Below are positions 8,707-16,255 of a DNA stretch of 46,831 nt, piece after piece; the first letter of the stretch is position 1; each line of letters starts with the position of its first letter. Position numbers and translations under genes: made by a program. The notes beneath the pieces are model-generated. The model saw only the letters and a program-made list of their open reading frames with translations, searched no databases and was not told the DNA's origin. The stretch comes from Dyella sp. ASV21 (GTDB lineage Bacteria > Pseudomonadota > Gammaproteobacteria > Xanthomonadales > Rhodanobacteraceae). Location: assembly GCF_016428975.1 (NCBI RefSeq), contig NZ_JAELTT010000034.1:1-46831 (forward strand), read 5' to 3'.

Positions 8707-9669
8707 ATGCAGACCCTTCGTCGTTGGAGTGCGATCCTCACCCTTGGCATAGCGTGCGGTACCGTCTGGGCCAGCGAGACGCCGATCACCGTGCAAGGCC
8801 CTGCCGGCGCACTGGCCGGCACGCTGCAAACCCCCGACACCGCCTTGGCCCACGCACCACTGGTGCTGATCATCCCTGGCTCGGGCCCGACCGATCGCGA
8901 CGGCAATAGCCCGAACGGCTTGCGTGCGGGTTCGTACCGCCTGCTGGCGCAGGACCTGGCTGCGCAAGGCATCGCCACCGCGCGCATCGACAAGCGCGGC
9001 TTGTTTGGCAGCGCGCACGCGGGCGTGGATGCCAATCAGGTCACCATCGATGATTACGCTGGCGATGTGGAGGCATGGGTGCGCCAGTTGCGCAAGAACA
9101 CAGGCACCTCGTGCGTATGGCTGCTCGGTCACAGCGAGGGCGCACTGGTCGCCGAAGTGGCGGCCGCACGCACGCAAGGCGTATGTGGCTTGATCCTGGT
9201 GAACGGTGCCGGCCGCTCCTCGGCCGATGTGCTGGAGGAACAACTGGAGCGCAATCCGGCGAATGCTTCGTTGTTGCCGCAGGCCAAGACAGCCATCGAT
9301 GCCTTGCGCAAGGGCCAGCATGTGGATGTCTCGCCGTATCCCGAACCGCTGCAACGCTTGTTCCGTACGAACGTGCAAGGCTTCCTCATCAGCTGGTTCG
9401 CGCAGGACCCGGTACAACGCCTGCGCGACTACAAGGGGCCGGCGCTGGTGATCCAGGGCACCGCCGATCTGCAGATCACCGTCGACGACGCCAAGCGGCT
9501 GGCCGGTGCGCGACCGGGCGTGCGGCTCAAGCTGGTCGAGGGCATGAACCACGTGCTCAAGACACCGGGCGAAGGCATGCAGGCCAACCTCGCCAGCTAC
9601 GGCAACGCCGACCTGCCACTGGCCGACGCCCTGGTACCGGCGATCGCCGGCTTCGTGCACGGCAGATAA
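8707..9669 (+). CDS. Exported alpha/beta hydrolase
   Basis: The ATG at 8707 gives 320 residues with a signal peptide (WSAILTLGIACGTVWA). The alpha/beta-hydrolase fold shows LVLIIPGSGPTDRDG (oxyanion-hole strand), GHSEGALVAEV (nucleophile elbow), LVIQGTADLQI (acid residue) and EGMNHVLK (catalytic His), so the Ser-Asp-His triad is intact. The segment GSGPTDRDGNSP is typical of the YbbK/dienelactone-hydrolase-like group annotated only as alpha/beta hydrolase. It follows the M13 peptidase gene by about 85 bases and may share its transcript. The substrate is unknown, probably an ester or peptide-like compound in the periplasm. Confidence 0.85.
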   Translation: MQTLRRWSAILTLGIACGTVWASETPITVQGPAGALAGTLQTPDTALAHAPLVLIIPGSGPTDRDGNSPNGLRAGSYRLLAQDLAAQGIATARIDKRGLFGSAHAGVDANQVTIDDYAGDVEAWVRQLRKNTGTSCVWLLGHSEGALVAEVAAARTQGVCGLILVNGAGRSSADVLEEQLERNPANASLLPQAKTAIDALRKGQHVDVSPYPEPLQRLFRTNVQGFLISWFAQDPVQRLRDYKGPALVIQGTADLQITVDDAKRLAGARPGVRLKLVEGMNHVLKTPGEGMQANLASYGNADLPLADALVPAIAGFVHGR

Positions 9670-9700
9670 TCCGTCCCAACAACCCTCCCGGAACGCTCGC

Positions 9701-10561
9701 ATGGCGCACGTGTTGATCCCCCTGCCGCATCAGGATTTCGACCCCAGCGAAGCGGCCGTGCCGTGGCGCGTGCTTACCCAGGCGGGACATCGGGTGAGCT
9801 TTGCCACCCCCGACGGCGCACCGGCGAGCGCGGACCCGATCATGCTCAGCGGCGAAGGGCTGGACCTTTGGGGTTGCGTGCCGGGCCTGCGCAAGCTGCG
9901 TGCGGTGGGCTTGCTGCTGCGCGCGAATGGCGTGGCCCGCCGCGACCATGCGGCAATGACGCGCGACAGCGCCTTCCAGGCGCCGCTGCGCTGGGACGCC
10001 ATCGACATGGGCCATTTCGATGGCTTGCTCCTGCCTGGCGGCCATTGCGCACGCGGCATGCGCCACTACCTGGAAAGCGAGCGCCTGCAATCGGTGGTGA
10101 CGGCATGTTTCGCGGCGGACAAACCGCTGGCCGCGATCTGTCACGGCGTGCTGTTGGCTGCGCGCAGCCGCCGCGCCGATGGACGCTCGGTACTGCACGG
10201 CCGGCGCACCACGGCACTGACCTGGGCGTTGGAGAAATCCGCCTGGTCGCTCACCCGCATCACGCGCTTCTGGGACCCGGACTACTACCGCACCTATCCC
10301 GATGGCCCGGGTCAGCCACCCGGCTATATGTCGGTGCAGCAGGAAGTCACCCGCGCCCTCGCCCGCCCCGACGATTTCCTCGACGTGTCCCCGGACGCTC
10401 CCGCGCATTGGCGCAAAGCCTCCGGCCTGGTGCGCGATAGCGACAACGACGATCGTCCCGCCTTCGTGGTGCGCGACGGGCGCTACGTGTCGGCCCGCTG
10501 GCCCGGCGACGTGCACCGGTTCGCGCGGGAGTTCGCCGCCCTGCTGGACGACGCCGCCTGA
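9701..10561 (+). CDS. DJ-1/PfpI family type 1 glutamine amidotransferase-like protein
   Basis: The 286-residue cytosolic protein has the DJ-1/PfpI layout: HVLIPLPHQDFDPSEAAVPW with a conserved acidic residue, GHRVSFATPDG, FDGLLLPGGHCARGM, and the nucleophile elbow AICHGVLLAAR with the reactive Cys. C-terminal to it, RDGRYVSARWPGD corresponds to the final strands of the family. Proteins of this type act as glyoxalases, chaperones or stress proteins, and some longer members like this one are uncharacterised. It begins 31 bases after the hydrolase gene, so co-transcription is likely. Confidence 0.85.
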   Translation: MAHVLIPLPHQDFDPSEAAVPWRVLTQAGHRVSFATPDGAPASADPIMLSGEGLDLWGCVPGLRKLRAVGLLLRANGVARRDHAAMTRDSAFQAPLRWDAIDMGHFDGLLLPGGHCARGMRHYLESERLQSVVTACFAADKPLAAICHGVLLAARSRRADGRSVLHGRRTTALTWALEKSAWSLTRITRFWDPDYYRTYPDGPGQPPGYMSVQQEVTRALARPDDFLDVSPDAPAHWRKASGLVRDSDNDDRPAFVVRDGRYVSARWPGDVHRFAREFAALLDDAA

Positions 10562-10627
10562 GCCCGGCGGCCGTCCGAAAATTTCTTAGCCTTCGCTAAG
10601 CCCGTCCCGGTGCTGGCTTTTTCCGGC

Positions 10628-10648
10628 TTATCCACGCGAAATCCACAA
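10628..10648. promoter_or_regulatory. Possible DnaA-box-like pair upstream of nrdA
   Basis: TTATCCACG (10628-10636) differs from the DnaA box TTATNCACA at the last base, and AAATCCACAA (10639-10648) shares its 3' part. DnaA regulates nrdAB in Escherichia coli, which makes the position suggestive. Two imperfect matches can arise by chance, so this is weak. Confidence 0.25.
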
Positions 10649-10693
10649 GCTGTTGGGTTGACCGCCCCCGGTCAGCCCGATATGTTGTGCCCC

Positions 10694-10878
10694 GTCGGTG
10701 CCACTCTCAGACCTATGGTCGGACTGGCTTAATAGGGAATCCGGTGTAAATCCGGGACTGCCCCGCAGCGGTAAGCGGAAACGAAAGCCAACAACGCACT
10801 GGCCCTCAGCGGCTGGGAAGCGGGAGCGAGTAGGCCGGGTCGAAAGACCCATGTCCGCGAGTCCGAAGACCTGCCGAC
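10694..10878 (+). promoter_or_regulatory. Cobalamin (AdoCbl) riboswitch
   Basis: The conserved core is easy to read: GTCGGTGCCAC at the start, then the hallmark GGGAATCCGGTGTAAATCC, then GACTGCCCCGCAGCGGTAAG, and finally the B12 box GAGTCCGAAGACCTGCC. The ends pair as GTCGG (10694-10698) with CCGAC (10874-10878), closing the P1-type helix. It lies in the leader about 160 bases before the nrdA start. Just beyond it CCGGGAC (10882-10888) can pair with GTCCCGG (10895-10901), a candidate part of the expression platform. No T-run is present, so control of translation initiation is more likely than attenuation. Expected logic: adenosylcobalamin lowers synthesis of the B12-independent reductase. Confidence 0.93.
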
Positions 10879-11040
10879 ACGCCGGGACCGATGCGTCCCG
10901 GTGACTGGTGACGGCTTCCGCGGGGAGGCGCGTCGACGCGCGAGGCCTGGCCCTCGCTGCTCGACCGTCCGCGAAAGTCCAGCCTTCAGCCCTGCGCGCG
11001 GGAGCAGGTAGTTGATGACCACGCTTGGAGCGAAGTCGCC

Positions 11041-13530
11041 ATGCAACCTATCGATACCACCTCGCGCGAACGCAACGACGATCGCGCGGACGCCGCCGTT
11101 TTCCCCGCTGATAGCGCCGTGGCCGAAGCGCCACGCGCCGATGCGCCGTTTGCGCTGACCCCGCCCCACAACCCCGGCCAGATGCGCGTGACCAAGCGCA
11201 ACGGCCGCCAGGAAGTGGTGGACGTGAACAAGATCGTGCGCGCCGTGACCCGCAGCAGCGAAGGCCTGCACGCGGTGGACCCGCTGCGCGTGGCGCTCAA
11301 GACCATCGGTGGCCTCTACGACGGCGCCACCACGCAGGAACTGGACGAACTGTCCATCCGCACGTCCGCCGCGCTGACCGCGGAAGAACCCGAGTACGGC
11401 CAGCTCGCCGCGCGACTGCTTGGCGCCTTCATCGACAAGGAAGTGAGCGGCCAGGAAATCCAGAGCTTCTCGCAATCCATCGCACGCGGCGCGGAACTGG
11501 GCATCCTCAACGATCGCCTGCGCGACTTCGTGGCGACCAATGCGCGCAAGCTCAATGATGCGATCGATCCGCTCGCCACGCGCCGTTTCGAATACTTCGG
11601 CCTGCGCACCGTGTACGACCGCTACCTGTTGCGTCACCCGCAACTGCGCAAGGTGATCGAGACGCCGCAGCACTTCTTCATGCGTATCGCCTGTGCGCTG
11701 GGCGGCAACGAGATCGGCGAGACGCTGGAGCTGTATCGCCTGCTGTCCTCGCTGGAATACATCGCCAGCTCACCTACCCTGTTCAACGCGGGCACCGCGC
11801 ACGAACAGCTCAGCTCCTGCTTCCTGCTCGATTCGCCGGCCGATTCGCTGGAATCGATCTACGAGAAGTATGGCGACGTGGCCAAGCTCAGCAAGTTCGC
11901 CGGCGGTATTGGCCTGGCCTACTCGCGCGTGCGTTCGCGCGGCTCGTTGATCAAGGGCACCAACGGTCACTCCAACGGCCTGGTGCCGTGGTTGAAGACG
12001 CTGGACGCCTCGGTGGCCGCGGTGAACCAGGGTGGCAAGCGCAAAGGCGCGGCCTGCGTGTACCTGGAGCCGTGGCACGCCGATATCGAGGAGTTCCTCG
12101 AACTGCGCGACAACACCGGCGACGACGCGCGTCGCACGCATAACCTCAACCTCGCCAACTGGATCCCCGACGAGTTCATGCGCCGCGTGGAAACCGACAG
12201 CGATTGGTCGCTGTTCGATCCCAAGATCGTGCCGCACTTCGTCGATAGCTGGGGCCCGGCCTTCGAGCGTGCTTACCACGAAGCGGAAGCCGCGGGCCTG
12301 GCCAGCAAGAAGGTGAAGGCGCGTGAGTTGTATGCGCGCATGCTGCGCACGCTGGCGCAGACCGGCAACGGCTGGATGACCTTCAAGGATCGCAGCAACG
12401 CCACCAGCAACCAGACGGCCAAGGCGGACAACGTCATCCACTTGTCCAATCTGTGCACTGAAATCCTGGAAGTCACCAATGCCGACGAAACGGCGGTGTG
12501 CAACCTCGGCTCGGTGAACCTGTCGCGCCACGTGGTGGATGGGCAGTTCGATTTCGACAAGCTCGCTTCCACCGTCCGCACCGCGGTGCGCCAGCTCGAT
12601 CGCGTGATCGACCTGAACTTCTACCCCATCGACACCGCCAAGACCGCCAACAGCAAGTGGCGCCCAGTGGGCCTGGGCGTGATGGGCCTGCAGGACGTGT
12701 TCTTCAAGCTGCGCCTGCCGTTCGACTCCGCCGAGGCGCTGGCGTTGTCCACGCGCATCGCCGAGGAGATCTATTACAACGCCCTGTCGCAGTCCAACGA
12801 ACTGGCGGCCGAACAGGGCGCGCACCCGGGCTTTGCCGAGAGCCGCGCCGCCAACGGCGAGCTGCAGTTCGACTATTGGTCGAACGCCACGCCCTCCGAC
12901 AAGGCGCGCTGGGATGAACTGCGCGAGTCGATCAAAGCCAAGGGCCTGCGCAACTCGCTGCTGATCGCCATCGCGCCCACCGCCACCATCGCTTCGATTG
13001 CCGGTTGCTACGAGTGCATCGAGCCGCAGGTGAGCAACCTGTTCAAGCGCGAAACGCTGTCGGGCGACTTTCTGGTGGTGAACCGCTACCTGGTGGAAGA
13101 GCTGAAGACGCTGGGTCTGTGGACCGCGGACGTACGCGACGCCATCAAGCTGGCCGAAGGCTCCATCCAGGGCATCGCGGCCATTCCCGAACGGCTGCGC
13201 AGCATCTACCGCACGGTGTGGGAGCTGCCACAGAAGGCGCTGATCGAACTGGCCGCCGCGCGCGGCGCATACATCGACCAGAGCCAGTCGCTGAACCTGT
13301 TCATGGAAAACCCGAACATCGGCCAGCTCAGCTCCATGTACATGTACGCGTGGAAGTCCGGCATCAAAACCACCTACTACCTGCGCTCGCGCCCGGCCAC
13401 CAAGATCGCCAAGACCACCGTTTCGGCGGCTCCCTCGGCCAAGGCGGCACCGGTAGTGGAGCAGGAACAGGCCACGGCGGCGGTGTTCTGCTCGCTGGAG
13501 AATCCGGAGTATTGCGAGGCATGCCAGTAA
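11041..13530 (+). CDS. nrdA: Class Ia ribonucleoside-diphosphate reductase, alpha subunit
   Basis: This 829-residue catalytic subunit reduces ribonucleoside diphosphates to deoxyribonucleotides. An N-terminal ATP-cone domain (RVTKRNGRQEVVDVNKIVRA, from about residue 50) provides allosteric activity control. The active site shows Cys260 in SSCFLLDS and N470-x-C472-x-E474 in NLCTEI, the radical-site residues. PTATIASIAGCYECIEP contains the partner cysteine, and the tyrosine pair for radical transfer is in KTTYYLRSR. The C-terminus ends in C-E-A-C-Q, the swinging redox pair. The start ATG is preceded by GGAG about ten bases away. The leader holds a cobalamin riboswitch. nrdB is the next gene on this strand but is 520 bases away, separated by an inverted nuclease gene. 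Confidence 0.97.
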   Translation: MQPIDTTSRERNDDRADAAVFPADSAVAEAPRADAPFALTPPHNPGQMRVTKRNGRQEVVDVNKIVRAVTRSSEGLHAVDPLRVALKTIGGLYDGATTQELDELSIRTSAALTAEEPEYGQLAARLLGAFIDKEVSGQEIQSFSQSIARGAELGILNDRLRDFVATNARKLNDAIDPLATRRFEYFGLRTVYDRYLLRHPQLRKVIETPQHFFMRIACALGGNEIGETLELYRLLSSLEYIASSPTLFNAGTAHEQLSSCFLLDSPADSLESIYEKYGDVAKLSKFAGGIGLAYSRVRSRGSLIKGTNGHSNGLVPWLKTLDASVAAVNQGGKRKGAACVYLEPWHADIEEFLELRDNTGDDARRTHNLNLANWIPDEFMRRVETDSDWSLFDPKIVPHFVDSWGPAFERAYHEAEAAGLASKKVKARELYARMLRTLAQTGNGWMTFKDRSNATSNQTAKADNVIHLSNLCTEILEVTNADETAVCNLGSVNLSRHVVDGQFDFDKLASTVRTAVRQLDRVIDLNFYPIDTAKTANSKWRPVGLGVMGLQDVFFKLRLPFDSAEALALSTRIAEEIYYNALSQSNELAAEQGAHPGFAESRAANGELQFDYWSNATPSDKARWDELRESIKAKGLRNSLLIAIAPTATIASIAGCYECIEPQVSNLFKRETLSGDFLVVNRYLVEELKTLGLWTADVRDAIKLAEGSIQGIAAIPERLRSIYRTVWELPQKALIELAAARGAYIDQSQSLNLFMENPNIGQLSSMYMYAWKSGIKTTYYLRSRPATKIAKTTVSAAPSAKAAPVVEQEQATAAVFCSLENPEYCEACQ

Positions 13531-13538
13531 CTCCGCTG

Positions 13539-13616
13539 TCGTTCCGGCGAAGCGGGAACCCGGCGCCTTTTGCAGGATGACGGAAGGGCACCGGGTCCCG
13601 GCATTCGCTGGGACGA
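13539..13616. repeat. REP-like imperfect inverted repeat downstream of nrdA
   Basis: A left arm (13539-13567, starting TCGTTCCGGCGAAG) is an imperfect inverted copy of a right arm (13587-13616, ending TTCGCTGGGACGA), differing at only a few positions, with about 20 bases between. It begins nine bases after the nrdA stop and ends four bases before the stop codon of the convergent GIY-YIG gene. It resembles a paired REP/BIME-type element. Confidence 0.7.
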
Positions 13617-13619
13617 TGG

Positions 13620-13889
13620 TCAAGCGCAGCGGTCGCTGTAAAGGTCACGCCAACTGGAATGGGTCTTCTCGATGAGCTCGATCTTCCGCATGCGCTTCCA
13701 GGCCTTGATCGCCTTTTCCCGCCGGATGGCCGACGCCAGGACGTCATGCACCCCGCACCAAACCAATCGATGCACCCGATGCCGATGACTGAAGCCTTCG
13801 ACAACGTCGTGGCGGTGTTGCCGGATGCGCGCCGTCAAGTGGGCGGTGACCCCGGTATACAAGGTGCCATCGCGATCGCTGGCGAGCAT
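13620..13889 (-). CDS. GIY-YIG nuclease family protein
   Basis: The 89-residue small nuclease domain shows the two-strand motif as C-V-Y (just upstream of the ATG) and L-Y-T-G-V-T, followed by LTARIRQHRHDVVEGFS, HRLVWCGVHDVLASAIRREKAIKAWKR and ELIE, all characteristic of the UPF0213/YhbQ-like stand-alone GIY-YIG group. The in-frame sequence before ATG 13889 encodes NNPKRERRPCVY and is homologous-looking, but it has no conventional start before a TGA, so the N-terminal strand is either initiated unusually or lost. It sits inverted between nrdA and nrdB and is bracketed by REP-like palindromes. Role unknown; possibly DNA cleavage at structured sites. Confidence 0.75.
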   Translation of the reverse strand: MLASDRDGTLYTGVTAHLTARIRQHRHDVVEGFSHRHRVHRLVWCGVHDVLASAIRREKAIKAWKRMRKIELIEKTHSSWRDLYSDRCA

Positions 13890-13973
13890 GTAAACGCAAG
13901 GTCGGCGCTCGCGCTTGGGGTTGTTCCTTGAGATCGATCACCAGCGTGCAATGACCAACGACCCAACACCACC

Positions 13974-13999
13974 GTCATTCCCGCGAACGCGGGAATGAC
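13974..13999. repeat. REP-like perfect palindrome before nrdB
   Basis: GTCATTCCCGCG (13974-13985) and its exact inverse CGCGGGAATGAC (13988-13999) are separated by AA. The core fits ATTCCC-N8-GGGAAT, the same pattern as the element at 40403-40439 and as the dRS3 repeats known in Neisseria. It lies 50 bases before nrdB. Confidence 0.85.
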
Positions 14000-14049
14000 G
14001 AGCCGAACGCTAAAGCGCCGACATTGGCTGCTCACCCACAAGGAACCCC

Positions 14050-15060
14050 ATGGCCACCCAAAACATTCTCGATCCCGGCTTTGAACTCACCCTGCGCCCC
14101 ATGCGCTACCCCGAGTTCTACGAGATGTATCGCAATGCCATCAAGAACACCTGGACCGTGGACGAGGTGGATTTTTCGCTGGACGTCACCGACCTGCGTT
14201 CGAAGATGTCCGAGGCCGATCGTCACCTGATCCATCGCCTGGTGGCCTTCTTCGCCACCGGCGACACCATCGTGGCGAACAACCTGGTGCTGAACCTGTA
14301 CCAGCACATCAATGCGCCGGAAGCGCGCATGTATCTTTCGCGCCAGCTGTACGAGGAAGCGTTGCACGTGCAGTTCTATCTCACGTTGCTGGACACCTAT
14401 ATCCCCGACCCGAATGAGCGCAACAAAGCATTCGCGGCGATCCAGAACATTCCGTCGATTCGCCAGAAGGGCGAGTTCTGCTTCAAGTGGATCGACTCGG
14501 TGCAGAACCTGCAACGCCTGGAGAGTCGCGAGCAGCGCCGCCAGTTCCTGCTCAACCTGATCTGCTTTGCCGCGTGCATCGAAGGCTTGTTCTTCTTCGC
14601 CGCTTTTGCGTACGTGTATTTCCTGCGTTCGCGCGGTCTGCTGCACGGCCTGGCGTCGGGCACCAACTGGGTGTTCCGCGACGAGAGCTGCCATATGGCG
14701 TTCGCCTTCGACGTGGTGCGCACCGTGCGCGCGGAAGAACCGGACCTGTTCGATGAGGATATGCGCACGCAGATCGAGCAGATGCTGGAGGAAGCCATCG
14801 CCTGCGAAACCCAGTTCGCCGAGGACGTGCTGTCGGGCGGCGTTGCCGGCCTGTCGGTGAAAGACATGCGTCAGTACCTGGAGTACTGCGCCGACCAACG
14901 GCTGGCCCAACTGGACCTGCCCAAGAAGTATGGCGTGAAGAACCCGTTCGACTTCATGGATCTGCAGGACGTGCAGGAAGTGACCAACTTCTTCGAGCGT
15001 CGCGTATCGGCCTACCAGGTCGGTGTGCAGGGTGAAGTCGCTTTCGACATGGCGTTCTGA
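14050..15060 (+). CDS. nrdB: Class Ia ribonucleotide reductase, beta subunit
   Basis: The 336-residue radical-generating subunit carries a complete diiron site: Asp72 in ATGDTIVANN, Glu103 and His106 in EEALHVQFY, Glu178 in CIEGLFFFAAF, and Glu212/His215 in RDESCHMAF. Tyr110, seven residues after Glu103, is in the place of the stable tyrosyl radical. The C-terminal tail (AYQVGVQGEVAFDMAF) is the NrdA-docking end. AAGGA precedes the ATG with good spacing. It pairs with nrdA upstream despite the intervening 520 bases; whether the riboswitch-controlled nrdA transcript reads through the REP elements into nrdB, or nrdB has its own promoter, is not evident. Confidence 0.96.
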   Translation: MATQNILDPGFELTLRPMRYPEFYEMYRNAIKNTWTVDEVDFSLDVTDLRSKMSEADRHLIHRLVAFFATGDTIVANNLVLNLYQHINAPEARMYLSRQLYEEALHVQFYLTLLDTYIPDPNERNKAFAAIQNIPSIRQKGEFCFKWIDSVQNLQRLESREQRRQFLLNLICFAACIEGLFFFAAFAYVYFLRSRGLLHGLASGTNWVFRDESCHMAFAFDVVRTVRAEEPDLFDEDMRTQIEQMLEEAIACETQFAEDVLSGGVAGLSVKDMRQYLEYCADQRLAQLDLPKKYGVKNPFDFMDLQDVQEVTNFFERRVSAYQVGVQGEVAFDMAF

Positions 15061-15096
15061 TCTCCCCGCCGTGCCGCGCTGCCCGCGCGGCGCGGC

Positions 15097-15570
15097 TCAG
15101 GGACCGTTGCCGCCGAAGAAGCGGTTCAGTGCCTCGCGCAGCCAGCCACCCTCTTTGGTGTCCGAGGTCAGCCTGAGCATGCTGCGCTTTACCGTAGCCA
15201 CATAAGCCTGATCGTCCGTGCGGATATGCTGGAACAGCCAGCCCGAGAGCATGGCTTTCAGATCGTCGGCCACGTCCTCGCCCGCCTGGAAGCGCACGCG
15301 GTACTGCCGCACGCCTTCCATGAAGGCGTCATGGAGCTGCTTGTGCACGCGGTCGATGGCGTAGCCGGCGTCCTCCATCAAGGCCTCCTCGAAGGTGAAG
15401 TGCGAGTGGGCGTAGTCGATCAACTCGTCCAGCACCGCCGTCATGGCCTGGTGATTTTCTTGTGCGCGCGCATCGGCAAGCGCGTTGATGATGGTGATGA
15501 GGCGCCGGTGCTGATGGTCGATGACATCGATGCCGGTATCCAGATCGCTCTGCCAGACCAGATAGCCCAT
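15097..15570 (-). CDS. Bacteriohemerythrin
   Basis: The ATG at 15570 gives 157 residues starting MGYLVWQSDLDTGIDVIDHQH. All hemerythrin diiron ligands are visible in order: H in IDHQHRRL, H-S-H-x-x-x-E in AHSHFTFEEALM, H-x-x-x-H in HKQLHDAF, and H-x-x-x-D in FQHIRTDDQAY. These small four-helix proteins bind oxygen reversibly and are thought to store, sense or deliver it. An upstream extension of 34 residues in frame is not conserved-looking and is excluded. It is convergent with nrdB, 36 bases apart. The proximity to an oxygen-requiring ribonucleotide reductase is suggestive but unproven. Confidence 0.92.
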   Translation of the reverse strand: MGYLVWQSDLDTGIDVIDHQHRRLITIINALADARAQENHQAMTAVLDELIDYAHSHFTFEEALMEDAGYAIDRVHKQLHDAFMEGVRQYRVRFQAGEDVADDLKAMLSGWLFQHIRTDDQAYVATVKRSMLRLTSDTKEGGWLREALNRFFGGNGP

Positions 15571-15807
15571 GCCCCGCTCCCCTGTGGCGTGTAATGGCGG
15601 CATCAGCAATAGCCGCTGCCCCACCTGGCCGACTTGATCTATATCAAGTGCGAACGACTTAGCGAGCGGCACCGAAGAACCCGCGCAACGATCGGCTCAG
15701 CCCCCCCTTGTAAGCGCTGTCCAGGCTTGCGCCACGTCCAGCGGGGCTGGCGGCGGCGGGGTTCGCGGCACCAAGCCGCCGCCCCTTACCCATGCCCTGC
15801 GGCCTAT

Positions 15808-15854
15808 TGACTACAGCTGTAGTCACGGGGTAGCTTGACTACACGTGTAGTCAA
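15808..15854. promoter_or_regulatory. Twin palindromic BlaI-type operators
   Basis: Two dyads match the TACA-N2-TGTA operator core: TGACTACAGCTGTAGTCA (15808-15825) and TTGACTACACGTGTAGTCAA (15835-15854). Their centres are 28 bases apart and they lie 14-60 bases before the blaI-like start. This is the classic arrangement for autorepression by a BlaI/MecI dimer. Confidence 0.9.
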
Positions 15855-15867
15855 CCGGACCGTAATC

Positions 15868-16254
15868 ATGGGCAAGCCCTCCATCGGCGACCAGGAACTG
15901 GCGCTCCTGCAATACGTGGCCGAACACAACCACGCCTCGGTAGGCGAGGTCGCGGCCGGCTTTGGCGAGCCGCGCGGGCTGGCCCGCTCCACCGTGCTGA
16001 CCATGATGGAACGCCTGCGCAGCAAGGCCTTCCTGCATCGTCGCCAGGTGGACGGCATGTACCGCTACAGCCCCGCCACCCGGCCGGGCGAGGTAATGCG
16101 CAGCGCCGTGGGCCAGTTTGTACAGAACACCCTGAGCGGCTCGGTATCCCCCTTTGTGGCCTGGATGTCCGAGCGCGCAGAGGTGAGCGAAACCGAACTC
16201 GCCGAATTGGAGGCGTTGGTCGCGCAACTGCAGTCACGACGCAAGGAGAGCTGA
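15868..16254 (+). CDS. blaI: BlaI/MecI/CopY family transcriptional repressor
   Basis: The 128-residue protein starting MGKPSIGDQELALLQYV has the winged-helix domain of the family (VGEVAAGFGEPRGLARSTVLTMMERL as helix-turn-helix, then GMYRYSPA as wing) and a C-terminal dimerisation helix pair. The two palindromes immediately upstream are its likely operators, implying autoregulation. The next gene starts one base after its stop and encodes the partner M56 protease, so the pair forms a signal-transduction operon. In the known systems, protease activation leads to repressor cleavage and derepression. Which target genes are regulated here, beta-lactamase or otherwise, is not shown by the neighbourhood. 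Confidence 0.88.
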   Translation: MGKPSIGDQELALLQYVAEHNHASVGEVAAGFGEPRGLARSTVLTMMERLRSKAFLHRRQVDGMYRYSPATRPGEVMRSAVGQFVQNTLSGSVSPFVAWMSERAEVSETELAELEALVAQLQSRRKES

Positions 16255-16255
16255 G

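Noticed and set aside
10585-10600. CTTAGC/GCTAAG hairpin after the DJ-1/PfpI gene, resembling the half-sites at 32441
   Set aside because: The halves are inverted with a four-base loop and not spaced as direct repeats; more likely a weak transcript-end hairpin than a regulator site.
11770-13623. Long open frame antisense to nrdA (617 codons)
   Set aside because: It is fully covered by an unmistakable nrdA on the other strand, and its composition (His, Arg, Gln and Gly-rich) is that of a GC-rich shadow frame.
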